A DNA stretch of 64,000 nt from JASLBX01 sp036373915. GTDB taxonomy: Bacteria > Actinomycetota > Actinomycetes > Jiangellales > Jiangellaceae. Under the pieces are notes generated by a model that was not told the DNA's origin, ran no database searches, and saw nothing but the letters and a program-made list of their open reading frames with translations. The DNA is taken from NCBI GenBank assembly GCA_036373915.1, contig DASUUU010000109.1, positions 62,001 to 126,000 of the forward strand, given 5' to 3'. A program made the translations under genes and the position numbers. Each line of letters opens with the position of its first letter. Positions within the stretch are counted from its first letter, which is position 1. Below, piece by piece: positions 33,928 through 42,843 of this stretch.

Positions 33928-35259
33928 ATGGCGCACACATTCACGACTACCGTCGCGGCGCCACGTCATGAAGTGTTCGAGTGGCACTCGCAGCCGGGCG
34001 CCATCCATCGCCTGACGCCACCGTGGCTGCCCGTGCGGGTGCTTCGCGAATCACCTTCGTTGCGAGACGGCTCCGCGGTGATCTCTATGCTCGGCGTCCC
34101 GTGGGTTGCGCAGCACGGCCGGGCCGACTACGACCCGCCGCGGCAGTTCTCTGACGAGCTGGTCACCACCGGCCTCCGCCGCCTGCTTCGCTGGCGTCAC
34201 GTGCACTCTTTCGAGGCTGCCGGATCGGGCGCCACGAAGGTTGTCGACAGGGTGGATGCGCGGGTGCCCAGGCGGGCGGTCGAATCCTTCTTCCGCTACC
34301 GGCACGACCAGCTTGCGGCCGATCTGTGGGCACACCAGCGGGCCCGAACCTGGTCGGACCGGCCGATGATGGTGGCTGTCACGGGAGCATCCGGAACCAT
34401 CGGCACGGCTCTGGCCGCCTTTCTGACCACCGGCGGGCACCGCGTCATCCGCCTCGTCCGGCGCTCACCGCGTTCTCCCGATGAGCGGCGCTGGCAACCG
34501 GCCGATCCCGATCCCGAGCTTGTGACGGGCGTAGACGTCCTCGTTCACCTCGCCGGCGAATCGCTGGCCGGGCGGTTCACGGCGGCCCGCCGCGAGGCCG
34601 TCATGGAGAGCCGGGTCGCACCCACCCGCCGTCTCGCAGAATTGATCGCGCGACAATCGAGCGGACCCCGGGCTTTCGTCACGGCGTCGGCCATCGGATA
34701 CTACGGGGCCGACAGGGGAGCGGAGTTGCTCACCGAAGACAGCCCGCGCGGTGACGGGTTCCTGGCCGACGTGGTCTCAGCCTGGGAGGACGCCACGCGC
34801 CCGGCGGCGGAAGCTGGAGTCCGGGTCGCACAGTTGCGCACCGGTGTGGTGCAGACACCAATAGGGGGCATGCTGCGGCTGCTGGCGCCGCTGTTCTGGG
34901 CGGGCCTCGGAGGTCGCATCGGAACCGGCGAGCAGTGGCTGTCCTGGATCGCGCTGGACGATCTGCTCGACATCTACCTTCGGGCGATGCTGGACGACGA
35001 CCTGCACGGACCGGTCAACGCGGTGGCTCCCGAACCAGTGACAAACAGGGAGTACACCCGCACCCTGGCCAAGGTGCTGGGACGACCGGCACTGGTGCCG
35101 GTGCCACGTTGGGCGCCTGGGCTGCTGCTCGGCGGCGCCGGTGCCGCCGAGCTCGCCCTCGCCAGCCAGCGTGTATCGCCGGCCAAGTTGATCGGGGAGG
35201 GGCACAAGTTCAGGTATGCCACCCTCGAGCCCGCCCTTCGTCACGTGCTGGGCAGGTGA
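33928..35259 (+). CDS. SRPBCC domain fused to TIGR01777 epimerase (SDR39U1-like)
   Basis: 443 residues. Residues 1-140 form an SRPBCC/START-like ligand-binding domain (HTFTTTVAAPRHEVFEWHSQ). Residues 148-440 form an extended short-chain dehydrogenase with the Rossmann motif VTGASGTIGTALAAFL and the family motifs VLVHLAGESLAGRF, RAFVTASAIGYYG and GLGGRIGTGEQWLSWIALDD. The TIGR01777 family is a predicted NAD(P)-binding epimerase of unknown substrate. The two-domain arrangement is known in actinobacteria. Its stop lies two bases from the convergent lhr stop. Confidence 0.88.
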   Translation: MAHTFTTTVAAPRHEVFEWHSQPGAIHRLTPPWLPVRVLRESPSLRDGSAVISMLGVPWVAQHGRADYDPPRQFSDELVTTGLRRLLRWRHVHSFEAAGSGATKVVDRVDARVPRRAVESFFRYRHDQLAADLWAHQRARTWSDRPMMVAVTGASGTIGTALAAFLTTGGHRVIRLVRRSPRSPDERRWQPADPDPELVTGVDVLVHLAGESLAGRFTAARREAVMESRVAPTRRLAELIARQSSGPRAFVTASAIGYYGADRGAELLTEDSPRGDGFLADVVSAWEDATRPAAEAGVRVAQLRTGVVQTPIGGMLRLLAPLFWAGLGGRIGTGEQWLSWIALDDLLDIYLRAMLDDDLHGPVNAVAPEPVTNREYTRTLAKVLGRPALVPVPRWAPGLLLGGAGAAELALASQRVSPAKLIGEGHKFRYATLEPALRHVLGR

Positions 35260-35261
35260 GT

Positions 35262-38200
35262 TCAGGCGCGCAGCCGCAGGCCGCGGGGGGTGACGTGGAA
35301 CCCGGCGGTGGCCAGTGCGGAACCGAGGGGAGTCGATTGGATCGCTTCGCCGTCGGCCCGCTCGACGCGCAGCGCGCCCAGAGCGCCGTCGCGCACCGCC
35401 AGAGCCAGCGCGTCCGCGGCCGCCCGTAACGACTCGGCGTCGTCGGACCAGGACAGCAGGGTGCGCCCGCCGCGTTCTACGTAGAGCACCAGCGCACCGT
35501 CGACAAGCACGACAAGTGCGCCGGCCTTGCGTCCGGGACGGTGACCGCCGGATTCTGCCGGCCGGTCCGGCCAGGGGAGGGCAGCGCCGTACGGATTGGC
35601 CGGATCGGTGGCCGCCAGCACCAGTGCAGGCGTGGAGTCGCGGCCCGCGGCCGCCGGGCCACCATGGGCTCGCAGCCGGTCGACCGCGCCTATCGTGGCG
35701 AACTGAGCAGCGCCCAACCCGGCCACGAAGTAGCCGCGCCGGGCGCGCCCGGAGTCCTCGAATGCCGACAGCACCCGGTACGCGGCGGCGAACCCGCCAG
35801 GAAGGCGCTCTGCGACTACCGCGCCGCGGGTGACGACGCCGTGACGGTCCAGCAGACCTTCGGCGGCCGCATGTGCCCGCCGGGTCGGATCGGTGTCGAC
35901 CGCAGGCAGCAGCGACCACCGCCCCGCCGCCGTCGGGGGTCCGGTGCGCGACGGCATCGCTGCGCGAGGGCGGGCGTACCGGGAACGGGGCCGGGCCGGC
36001 CGCGACCGGTGAGAAGCCTTGCCGCCTCCGACGAGTGTTCGGAGCGGTGCCAGCGTGTCGTTGGTCAGCCGGCCCGCCCACACCAGGTCCCAGAGTGCGG
36101 TGACGAGCGCGGTGTCGTCGGTGGTCGCGACGGCGCCGGCGATCTGCCGGAAGAAGTAGGCACCGCCCGGCTCGAGCAGCTTGACCACGGCCTCGTGCAG
36201 AGGCGTGGCGGTGGTTTCGTCAGGTGCGGGCAGGGTCAGCGGTGCCGTGTCCGCAGTGTGAAGTGACACCCAGCCGTCGGCTCCGGGGAGCGCACCCTGG
36301 CCCGCCCAGATGACTTCGCCGGCAGCGGTCAGCTCGTCCAGCCAGGCGGGGTTGTAGCCGGCCAGCCGGGCAGGCAGTACGAGGCGCTCGAGGGCGCTGG
36401 CCGGCATCGCGTATCCGGCAAGCTGCTCGACTATCCGGAGCACGCCGTCGGGTCCGGACAGCGTGCTGCCGACGTGCTGCCACGGAGGGAGGAATCGGGC
36501 GAGCACGGCATGGTCGACCGGCTCTGCCTCCTTACGGAGGGCGGCGAGTGAGCGGCGACGAAGCAGTCGCAGGACTTCCGCATCGCACCATTCGGGTCCG
36601 GCGCGCCCGGGGGTGAACTCACCGTCGACCACCCGTCCCGAAGCGGCCAGGCGGCGAAGCGTTTCGAGGACCACCGCCACACCCAGCCCCCAGCGTCCGG
36701 CGGCGTCAGCGGCCCGGAACGGCGCATGGGTGCGCGCGTACCGGGATATCAGGTCGCCCAGCGGATCGGCCACGGGTTCGAGGAACGCTTGTGGAATGCC
36801 GACCGGCAGCGGGGACCCGATCGCATCGCGCAACCGCGCGGCATCCTCGACCGCCGCCCAGCGATCCTCGCCGGCGATCCGCACCGCAATGACCCTGCGG
36901 GCCACCTCGAGTTCAGCGAGATGTACGGCCGCGTCATCGGGCTCTGTGCACCGCTCGGCGACCTCCGCGGTGGACAGCGGACCGGCCAGCCGCAGCAGGT
37001 CGGCCACCCCTTCGGCATCGCGGGCCCGACGGTCGGGAGCCAGCCGCTGGAGCTCGGCCTCGGTGCGCATGAGGACCTCGGTGTCGAGCAGATCTCGCAG
37101 TTCGGTGCGACCGAGCAACTCGGCGAGCAGTGTCGAGTCGAGAGTCAGGGCCTGGGCCCGCCGCTCCGCGAGTGGCGAGTCGCCCTCGTACATGAACGCC
37201 GCCACGTAGCCGAACAGCAGGGAACGCGCGAACGGGGACGGCGCGGCGGTCTCGACCTCGACCACCTTGATGGTCCGGTCGGCCGCATGTCGCATCAGCC
37301 GCTCGAAGCCGTCGACGTCGTAGACGTCCTGGACACACTCGCGCAGTGCCTCCAGGACGATCGGGAACGAACCGTACTTGGACGCGACTTGCAGCAACTG
37401 TGCGGACCGTTGCCGCTGCTGCCAGAGCGGGGTACGACGATTGGGATCTCGGCGGGGCAACAGCAGGGCGCGGGCGGCGCACTCGCGGAACCGGGCGGCG
37501 AACAGTGCCGAACCGCCGACTTCCGTCGTGACCAGGTCGTCCACCTCGTCCGGGTCGAGGATGATCAACGACGCGTCAGGTGCGCCCTCTTCGGTGTCCG
37601 GGATGCGCAACACTATGCCGTCGTCGGCGTGTGCGGCTTGTGCGTCGATGCCGTACCGCTCGCGCAGCCGTGCTCCGATGGCCAGCGCCCACGGTGCATG
37701 GACGCGAGCGCCGTACGGCGAGTGGACAACGAGCCGCCAGTCGCCGAGCTCGTCCCGGAACCGCTCGACAACGATAGTGCGGTCATCGGGCACGTGGCCG
37801 GTGGCCGCACGCTGCTCGTCGAAGTAGGTCAGCAGGTTGTCGGTGGCCCACTCGTCGAGGCCCGCGGCAGCGGCACGGGTGCGGGCCTGCGCCGACGGCA
37901 TCGCGCCGAGCTCGCGGACGAAGGTGCCGACGGCCTCGCCAAGCTCCGCCGGCCGTCCGAGGGTGTCGCCGTGCCAGAACGGCAGGCGACCGGGCTGGCC
38001 GGGCGCCGGAGAAACGAGCACCCGGTCGTGGGTGATGTCCTCGATACGCCAACTGGTGGCGCCCAGTGAGAAGACGTCGCCGACCCTCGACTCGTACACC
38101 ATCTCCTCGTCCAGCTCACCGACCCGGCCGCTCTTCTCGGCGCCGGCGAGGAATACCCCGAACAGGCCGCGGTCGGGGATGGTTCCGCCGCTCGTGACGG

Positions 38201-39845
38201 CGAGCCGCTGAGCGCCCGGCCGGCCGGTGAGGGTGCCGGCCGTGCGATCCCAGACGATACGCGGGCGCAGTTCGGCGAACTCGTCGGACGGGTAGCGCCC
38301 GGATAGCAGGTCGAGGACGGCGTCGTACGCCGACTGCGGCAGGGTCGCGAACGGGTGCGCCCGCCGGGCCATAGCCAGCAGGTCGTCGACCCGCCACTCG
38401 TCCATCGCGACCGCGGCCACGATCTGCTGGGCCAGAACATCGAGCGGGTTTCGCGGGACCGTCAGCTCCTCGATGAGCCCGGCTCGCATGCGTTCGGTGA
38501 CCACTGCGGTCTGGACGAGATCACCCCGGTACTTCGGGAACAACACACCCCTGGAGACCGCGCCGACCTGGTGGCCCGCCCGGCCGACCCGCTGCAGGCC
38601 GCTGGCCACCGACGGCGGCGCTTCGACCTGCACGACGAGGTCGACGGCGCCCATGTCGATACCGAGCTCGAGGCTGCTGGTCGCCACAACGGCGGGCAGG
38701 CGGCCGGACTTGAGGTCGTCTTCGATGAGCGCGCGCTGCTCCTTGCTGACCGAACCGTGGTGGGCGCGAGCGACGGTGCCCGGTCCGATGCCGCGGCTGG
38801 CACCGGCCTGGGCCATCGTCTCGGCAGGAACGTTGGCGCCGGCCGGACCGAGTGGTTCCCCGGAGGCACGCTCGTGTGCGACCTCGTTGAGCCGGGCGGT
38901 CAGGCGCTCGGCGAGGCGGCGCGAGTTGGCGAACACGATGGTCGAGCTGTGTTCGCTCACCAGGTCGACCACCCTTTCCTCGACATGAGGCCAGATGGAG
39001 CTCTGCGCCTTACTGTCGGCGTCGTCGTCGAGCATTGATCCGCCCGGGTGGTCGCCGGGCTGGGCGCGGAGTGAGTCGCCCGGTGCGCCGCCGGGCGCCG
39101 CCGACAGTTCGCCGAGGTCGGGAACTGGGACCACGACCTGCAGGTCCCACTCCTTCGGACTGCCCGGATCGATCACCTCGACCGGTTGGGAGCCACCGAG
39201 AAAGCGGGCCACTTCGGCGATCGGGCGGACCGTGGCGGACAGCCCGATGCGCTGCGCCGGCCGGGGGAGCAGCGCGTCGAGTCGTTCGAGCGAGAGCGCC
39301 AGGTGGGCTCCGCGCTTGTTGCCGGCGACGGCGTGCACCTCGTCGACGATGACAGTGCGGACCGAACGCAGGGCCTCTCGGGCCTGGGAGGTGAGGATCA
39401 GGAACAACGACTCGGGTGTCGTGATCAAGATGTCCGAAGGCCGGCGTCCGAAGCGGCGGCGTTCGTCAGCCGGAGTGTCACCCGAGCGCACCCCGATGGT
39501 GATGTCGGGCCGCGGCAGGCCGAGCCTGGTGGCCGCGTGCGCGATGCCCGTCAGGGGAGCGCGGAGGTTGCGCTCGACGTCGACGGCCAGTGCTTTGAGC
39601 GGGGAGACGTACAGAACCCGGCAACGCTCGGTCGGCTCGGCCGGAACGGGCTCGGCGGCCAACCGGTCCAGCGCCCAGAGGAAGGCGGCGAGAGTCTTGC
39701 CCGAACCGGTGGGCGCAACGACGAGCGCATTGCTGCCGGAGGCGATCGCGCGCCAAGCGCCCTCCTGGGCGGCCGTGGGTGCGTGGAACGAGCCGGCGAA
39801 CCATTCCCGGGTCGCCGGCCCGAACACGTCGAGGACATCGGCCAT
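35262..39845 (-). CDS. lhr: Lhr-type large DEAD/DEAH helicase
   Basis: 1527 residues from ATG 39843-39845 (MADVLDVFGPATREWF). This matches the about 1500-residue mycobacterial Lhr, an ATP-dependent 3'-5' DNA translocase and RNA:DNA helicase linked to DNA damage responses. Motifs: Walker A VVAPTGSGKTLAAF (near 45-58), VSPLKALAVD, the DEVH box in IVDEVHAVAG, SATVRPI, then in the second RecA domain ATSSLELGIDMG and QRVGRAGHQVG, followed by winged-helix and Lhr-specific beta domains and a long C-terminal region. It is co-directional with nothing nearby and divergent from DUF3046. Confidence 0.94.
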   Translation of the reverse strand: MADVLDVFGPATREWFAGSFHAPTAAQEGAWRAIASGSNALVVAPTGSGKTLAAFLWALDRLAAEPVPAEPTERCRVLYVSPLKALAVDVERNLRAPLTGIAHAATRLGLPRPDITIGVRSGDTPADERRRFGRRPSDILITTPESLFLILTSQAREALRSVRTVIVDEVHAVAGNKRGAHLALSLERLDALLPRPAQRIGLSATVRPIAEVARFLGGSQPVEVIDPGSPKEWDLQVVVPVPDLGELSAAPGGAPGDSLRAQPGDHPGGSMLDDDADSKAQSSIWPHVEERVVDLVSEHSSTIVFANSRRLAERLTARLNEVAHERASGEPLGPAGANVPAETMAQAGASRGIGPGTVARAHHGSVSKEQRALIEDDLKSGRLPAVVATSSLELGIDMGAVDLVVQVEAPPSVASGLQRVGRAGHQVGAVSRGVLFPKYRGDLVQTAVVTERMRAGLIEELTVPRNPLDVLAQQIVAAVAMDEWRVDDLLAMARRAHPFATLPQSAYDAVLDLLSGRYPSDEFAELRPRIVWDRTAGTLTGRPGAQRLAVTSGGTIPDRGLFGVFLAGAEKSGRVGELDEEMVYESRVGDVFSLGATSWRIEDITHDRVLVSPAPGQPGRLPFWHGDTLGRPAELGEAVGTFVRELGAMPSAQARTRAAAAGLDEWATDNLLTYFDEQRAATGHVPDDRTIVVERFRDELGDWRLVVHSPYGARVHAPWALAIGARLRERYGIDAQAAHADDGIVLRIPDTEEGAPDASLIILDPDEVDDLVTTEVGGSALFAARFRECAARALLLPRRDPNRRTPLWQQRQRSAQLLQVASKYGSFPIVLEALRECVQDVYDVDGFERLMRHAADRTIKVVEVETAAPSPFARSLLFGYVAAFMYEGDSPLAERRAQALTLDSTLLAELLGRTELRDLLDTEVLMRTEAELQRLAPDRRARDAEGVADLLRLAGPLSTAEVAERCTEPDDAAVHLAELEVARRVIAVRIAGEDRWAAVEDAARLRDAIGSPLPVGIPQAFLEPVADPLGDLISRYARTHAPFRAADAAGRWGLGVAVVLETLRRLAASGRVVDGEFTPGRAGPEWCDAEVLRLLRRRSLAALRKEAEPVDHAVLARFLPPWQHVGSTLSGPDGVLRIVEQLAGYAMPASALERLVLPARLAGYNPAWLDELTAAGEVIWAGQGALPGADGWVSLHTADTAPLTLPAPDETTATPLHEAVVKLLEPGGAYFFRQIAGAVATTDDTALVTALWDLVWAGRLTNDTLAPLRTLVGGGKASHRSRPARPRSRYARPRAAMPSRTGPPTAAGRWSLLPAVDTDPTRRAHAAAEGLLDRHGVVTRGAVVAERLPGGFAAAYRVLSAFEDSGRARRGYFVAGLGAAQFATIGAVDRLRAHGGPAAAGRDSTPALVLAATDPANPYGAALPWPDRPAESGGHRPGRKAGALVVLVDGALVLYVERGGRTLLSWSDDAESLRAAADALALAVRDGALGALRVERADGEAIQSTPLGSALATAGFHVTPRGLRLRA

Positions 39846-39897
39846 GTACCCATCATCGCCCTTGGCACTGACAGCCAAGGACCGCCGGGGGTTGCCG

Positions 39898-39903
39898 TAC
39901 GCT
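39898..39903 (+). promoter_or_regulatory. Leaderless -10 box of the DUF3046 gene
   Basis: TACGCT followed by six bases and GTG 39910, identical in motif and spacing to the pgsA box at 28864. No Shine-Dalgarno sequence lies in the gap. Confidence 0.5.
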
Positions 39904-39909
39904 GCGTCG

Positions 39910-40104
39910 GTGCGGTTGACGGAGTTCTGGCAGCGGATGGAGCACCACCTGGGTTCGGCGTACGCCGAATCGTGGGCGCGTGACCAGGTTCTCGGATCAC
40001 TCGGTGGCCGCACGGTGCAGGAGGCGCTGGATGCAGGTGAGGACCCCAAGATCGTGTGGCGCGCCGTCTGTGACGTGCTGGAGTTGCCTGTGCGGGAGCG
40101 CTGA
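39910..40104 (+). CDS. DUF3046 family small protein
   Basis: 64 residues from GTG 39910. The start MRLTEFWQRMEHHLGSAYAE, followed by LGGRTVQEALDAGEDPKIVW, is the DUF3046 signature. The family is restricted to actinobacteria and is normally encoded just upstream of recA. Here it is separated from recA by about 4 kb containing ABC and MFS transporter genes. No function is known. The leaderless -10 box supports this start. Confidence 0.88.
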   Translation: MRLTEFWQRMEHHLGSAYAESWARDQVLGSLGGRTVQEALDAGEDPKIVWRAVCDVLELPVRER

Positions 40105-40242
40105 GCCAACAGATCACTGACTGTGCGAGCAACGCCGTCCATCGTTATGACCAGGTCGTCACCTTTACGTCGATATGGTCACCAAACGCTGGGAGCGAAA
40201 CCCGGGTGAGAGTGTCAGAGGTGGACGGTAGTTTCACCAAGT

Positions 40243-41178
40243 GTGAGTGCCGCCCGCGAACCCCTGATCACAGCCCGCAAGCTGACCAAGCGGTTCGGCG
40301 AACTCGTCGCCGTTGACGGCATTGACTTCGACGTCGCCCGCGGTGAGGCTTTCGGATTCCTCGGGCCCAACGGCGCGGGCAAGACCTCGGCGATGCGGAT
40401 GATCGGCTGCGTCTCGCCACCGACCGCCGGCGAGTTGCGGGTCATCGGCCTCGATCCGGCCACAAACGGGCCGGAGATCAGAGGGCGCCTCGGTGTGGTT
40501 CCGCAGCAGGACACGCTCGACGACGCGCTCACCGTGCGCGAGAACATCATCGTCTACGGCCGGTACTTCGGCCTGTCCCGGGCGACGTCCGCCAGGCGGG
40601 CGGACGAGTTGCTCGAGTTCGCTCAGCTCACCGACCGCGCGGGCAGCGTCGTCGAACCGCTGTCCGGCGGTATGAAGCGCCGCCTGACGATCGCGCGAGC
40701 TCTGGTCAACGATCCCGAAGTGCTACTGCTCGACGAACCGACGACCGGGCTCGATCCACAGGCCCGCCACGTCCTGTGGGACCGGCTGTTCCGGCTCAAG
40801 CGCCAGGGCGTCACCCTGGTGCTCACAACGCACTACATGGACGAAGCCGAGCAGCTGTGCGACCGCCTGGTCGTGATGGACGCAGGCAAGATCGTCGCCG
40901 AGGGCTCGCCGCGGCAGCTGATCGATGCCTACTCCACCCGGGAGGTGCTCGAGCTGCGGTTCGAGGCCGACGACCACGCGCCCTACGCGCCGAAGGTCAG
41001 CGGGCTCGCAGAACGAGTCGAGGTGCTACCCGACCGATTGCTGCTCTACACCGACGACGGCGACGGGACGGCATCGGCCGTTTACGACCGCGGCCTGCAG
41101 CCGTTGTCCTTGCTCGCCCGGCGCTCCACGCTCGAGGACGTCTTCCTCCACCTGACCGGCCGGACGCTGGTGGACTGA
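40243..41178 (+). CDS. ABC transporter ATP-binding protein (DrrA/ABC-2 exporter type)
   Basis: 311 residues from GTG 40243. Walker A LGPNGAGKTSAM, Q-loop VPQQDTLD, signature LSGGMKRRLTIAR, Walker B LLLDEPTTGLD and the switch histidine in LTTHYMDEAE are all present. The C-terminal 80 residues form the accessory domain of the daunorubicin-resistance (DrrA) subgroup. With the next two permease genes it forms a heteromeric exporter, cargo unknown. A TAGTTT hexamer eight bases before the GTG may be a leaderless -10. Confidence 0.93.
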   Translation: MSAAREPLITARKLTKRFGELVAVDGIDFDVARGEAFGFLGPNGAGKTSAMRMIGCVSPPTAGELRVIGLDPATNGPEIRGRLGVVPQQDTLDDALTVRENIIVYGRYFGLSRATSARRADELLEFAQLTDRAGSVVEPLSGGMKRRLTIARALVNDPEVLLLDEPTTGLDPQARHVLWDRLFRLKRQGVTLVLTTHYMDEAEQLCDRLVVMDAGKIVAEGSPRQLIDAYSTREVLELRFEADDHAPYAPKVSGLAERVEVLPDRLLLYTDDGDGTASAVYDRGLQPLSLLARRSTLEDVFLHLTGRTLVD

Positions 41179-41183
41179 TCGAG

Positions 41184-42005
41184 ATGAACCAGGCAGCGAT
41201 GCTCGAATCGCACGCGCAGAAACAACCGCGCGAAGGCCGGATGTGGCGGCGGCCGCTCATCCACTACCTGGTCTCCTACCGGCGCAACTGGCGCGGCACC
41301 GCGATCAGCGGCTTCCTCGTGCCCTTGATGTTCCTGGGCGTCATGGGATACCTGCTCGGCCCGCTCGTGGACCGTGGCACCGGAGGCGGCATCGACGGCG
41401 TGGAGTACGTGGCGTTCGTCGCACCCGGACTGCTGGCAGCGCAGGCGATGCAGGCGGCGGTCGGAGAATCCACCTTCCCGGTCCTGGCGGGCATCAAGTG
41501 GCGGCGGTTCTACCACGCGATGCTTGCCACGCCCCTCGGCGTACGCGACATCGTGCTCGGGCACCTGGTGTTCGTCACCGTCAGGATCGCCTTGACCAGC
41601 ACTGTGTTCCTGGTCGTCGCGTTCGCGCTGGGTGCAATCAGATCGCCGTGGGCGGTGCTCGCGCTCCCGGTGGCGGTGCTGTGCGGCCTGGCGTTCGCCA
41701 CCGCGGTGTTCGCCTACTCAGCCCGGCAGACCGACGGCCAGGGCTTCGCGGTCCTGTTCCGGTTCGCCGTCATGCCGCTGTTCCTGTTCTCGGGGACGTT
41801 CTTCCCGATGACGCAGCTGCCCGGCTGGCTACAGCCGGTCGCCTGGTCGACGCCGCTGGCGCACGGCATCGACCTGAGCCGTGACCTCTCGCTCGGCACG
41901 CCGACCGCGACAGAAGCAATGGTCCACGTCGGATTCATGCTGCTGTGGCTGATCGCCGGGTTGGCCCTGGCCGAATGGTCACTTCGCCACCGGATGGTGA
42001 GGTGA
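41184..42005 (+). CDS. ABC-2 type permease, first subunit
   Basis: 273 residues from ATG 41184, five bases after the ATPase stop. About six membrane helices, with PLMFLGVMGYLLGPLVD near the first. The conserved GTFFPMTQLPGWLQPVAWSTPLAHGIDLSRDL segment in the C-terminal half is typical of ABC-2 (DrrB-like) permeases. The frame is open into the ATPase gene, but that part is out of frame with it and not credible. Works with the preceding ATPase and the next permease. Confidence 0.9.
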   Translation: MNQAAMLESHAQKQPREGRMWRRPLIHYLVSYRRNWRGTAISGFLVPLMFLGVMGYLLGPLVDRGTGGGIDGVEYVAFVAPGLLAAQAMQAAVGESTFPVLAGIKWRRFYHAMLATPLGVRDIVLGHLVFVTVRIALTSTVFLVVAFALGAIRSPWAVLALPVAVLCGLAFATAVFAYSARQTDGQGFAVLFRFAVMPLFLFSGTFFPMTQLPGWLQPVAWSTPLAHGIDLSRDLSLGTPTATEAMVHVGFMLLWLIAGLALAEWSLRHRMVR

Positions 42006-42012
42006 CGGCGCG

Positions 42013-42843
42013 ATGAGTACAACGTCCACGCCACCGGGAGCGACCTCCGTGGTCGCGCGCCTCATTCCGATGCCGGCCGGTGCAGGGCTGGCCCGCATGC
42101 TCGTCGAGCGCAACGTGCGCTCTTACAAGCACTTCTGGGTGACGGTCGTCAGCGGCTTCTTCGAGCCGGTCTTCTACCTGTTCGCGATGGGCATCGGGCT
42201 CGGCGCCCTGATCGGCAGAATCGACGCCGGCGGCGGCATGATCGTCGACTACGCGGTCTTCGTGGCGCCGGCGCTGCTCGCCGCCTCGGCGATGAACGGG
42301 GCTGTCTTGGAGTCCACGATCAACGTGTTCTTCCGGCTGCGGTACGCCAAGCTGTACGACTCCATCCTCGCCACCCGGCTCGGGCCGCGCGACGTGGCGG
42401 TCGGAGAGATCGCTTCGGCCCTGCTGCGCGGGCTGCTGTACTCGGTCGCGTTCCTCGGCGTGGCCGCCGCGGCGGGCTACGTCCAGACCTGGTGGGCCGT
42501 GCTGGCCGTCCCGGCGGCGAGCCTGATCGGCTTTGCGTTCGCGTCGGTGGGCATGGCTGTGGGAACCTTCATGCGCACCGTCCACCACCTCGACTACGTC
42601 CAGCTGGCGATCATGCCGATGTTCCTGCTGTCGGCGACGTTCTTCCCGCTCGAGCGGTACCCCGACGGCGCGCAATGGCTCGTTCAGCTGACCCCGCTGT
42701 ACCACGGGGTCGCACTGGTGCGATCGCTGATGCTCGACAACCTCAGTGCTGCGATGCTTGTCCACGTGGCGTATCTGGCGACGATGGGACTGGTCGGGGT
42801 GTACTTCGCGGCGCGCAGGATCGAACGGCTGCTGCTGACATGA
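42013..42843 (+). CDS. ABC-2 type permease, second subunit
   Basis: 276 residues. Six predicted membrane helices; VTVVSGFFEPVFYLFAMGIG near the first helix and SATFFPLERYPDGAQWLVQL-type loop before the last two match DrrB-like permeases and are homologous to the first subunit. The stop overlaps the MFS start as ATGA, so the export operon continues into the MFS gene. Confidence 0.9.
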   Translation: MSTTSTPPGATSVVARLIPMPAGAGLARMLVERNVRSYKHFWVTVVSGFFEPVFYLFAMGIGLGALIGRIDAGGGMIVDYAVFVAPALLAASAMNGAVLESTINVFFRLRYAKLYDSILATRLGPRDVAVGEIASALLRGLLYSVAFLGVAAAAGYVQTWWAVLAVPAASLIGFAFASVGMAVGTFMRTVHHLDYVQLAIMPMFLLSATFFPLERYPDGAQWLVQLTPLYHGVALVRSLMLDNLSAAMLVHVAYLATMGLVGVYFAARRIERLLLT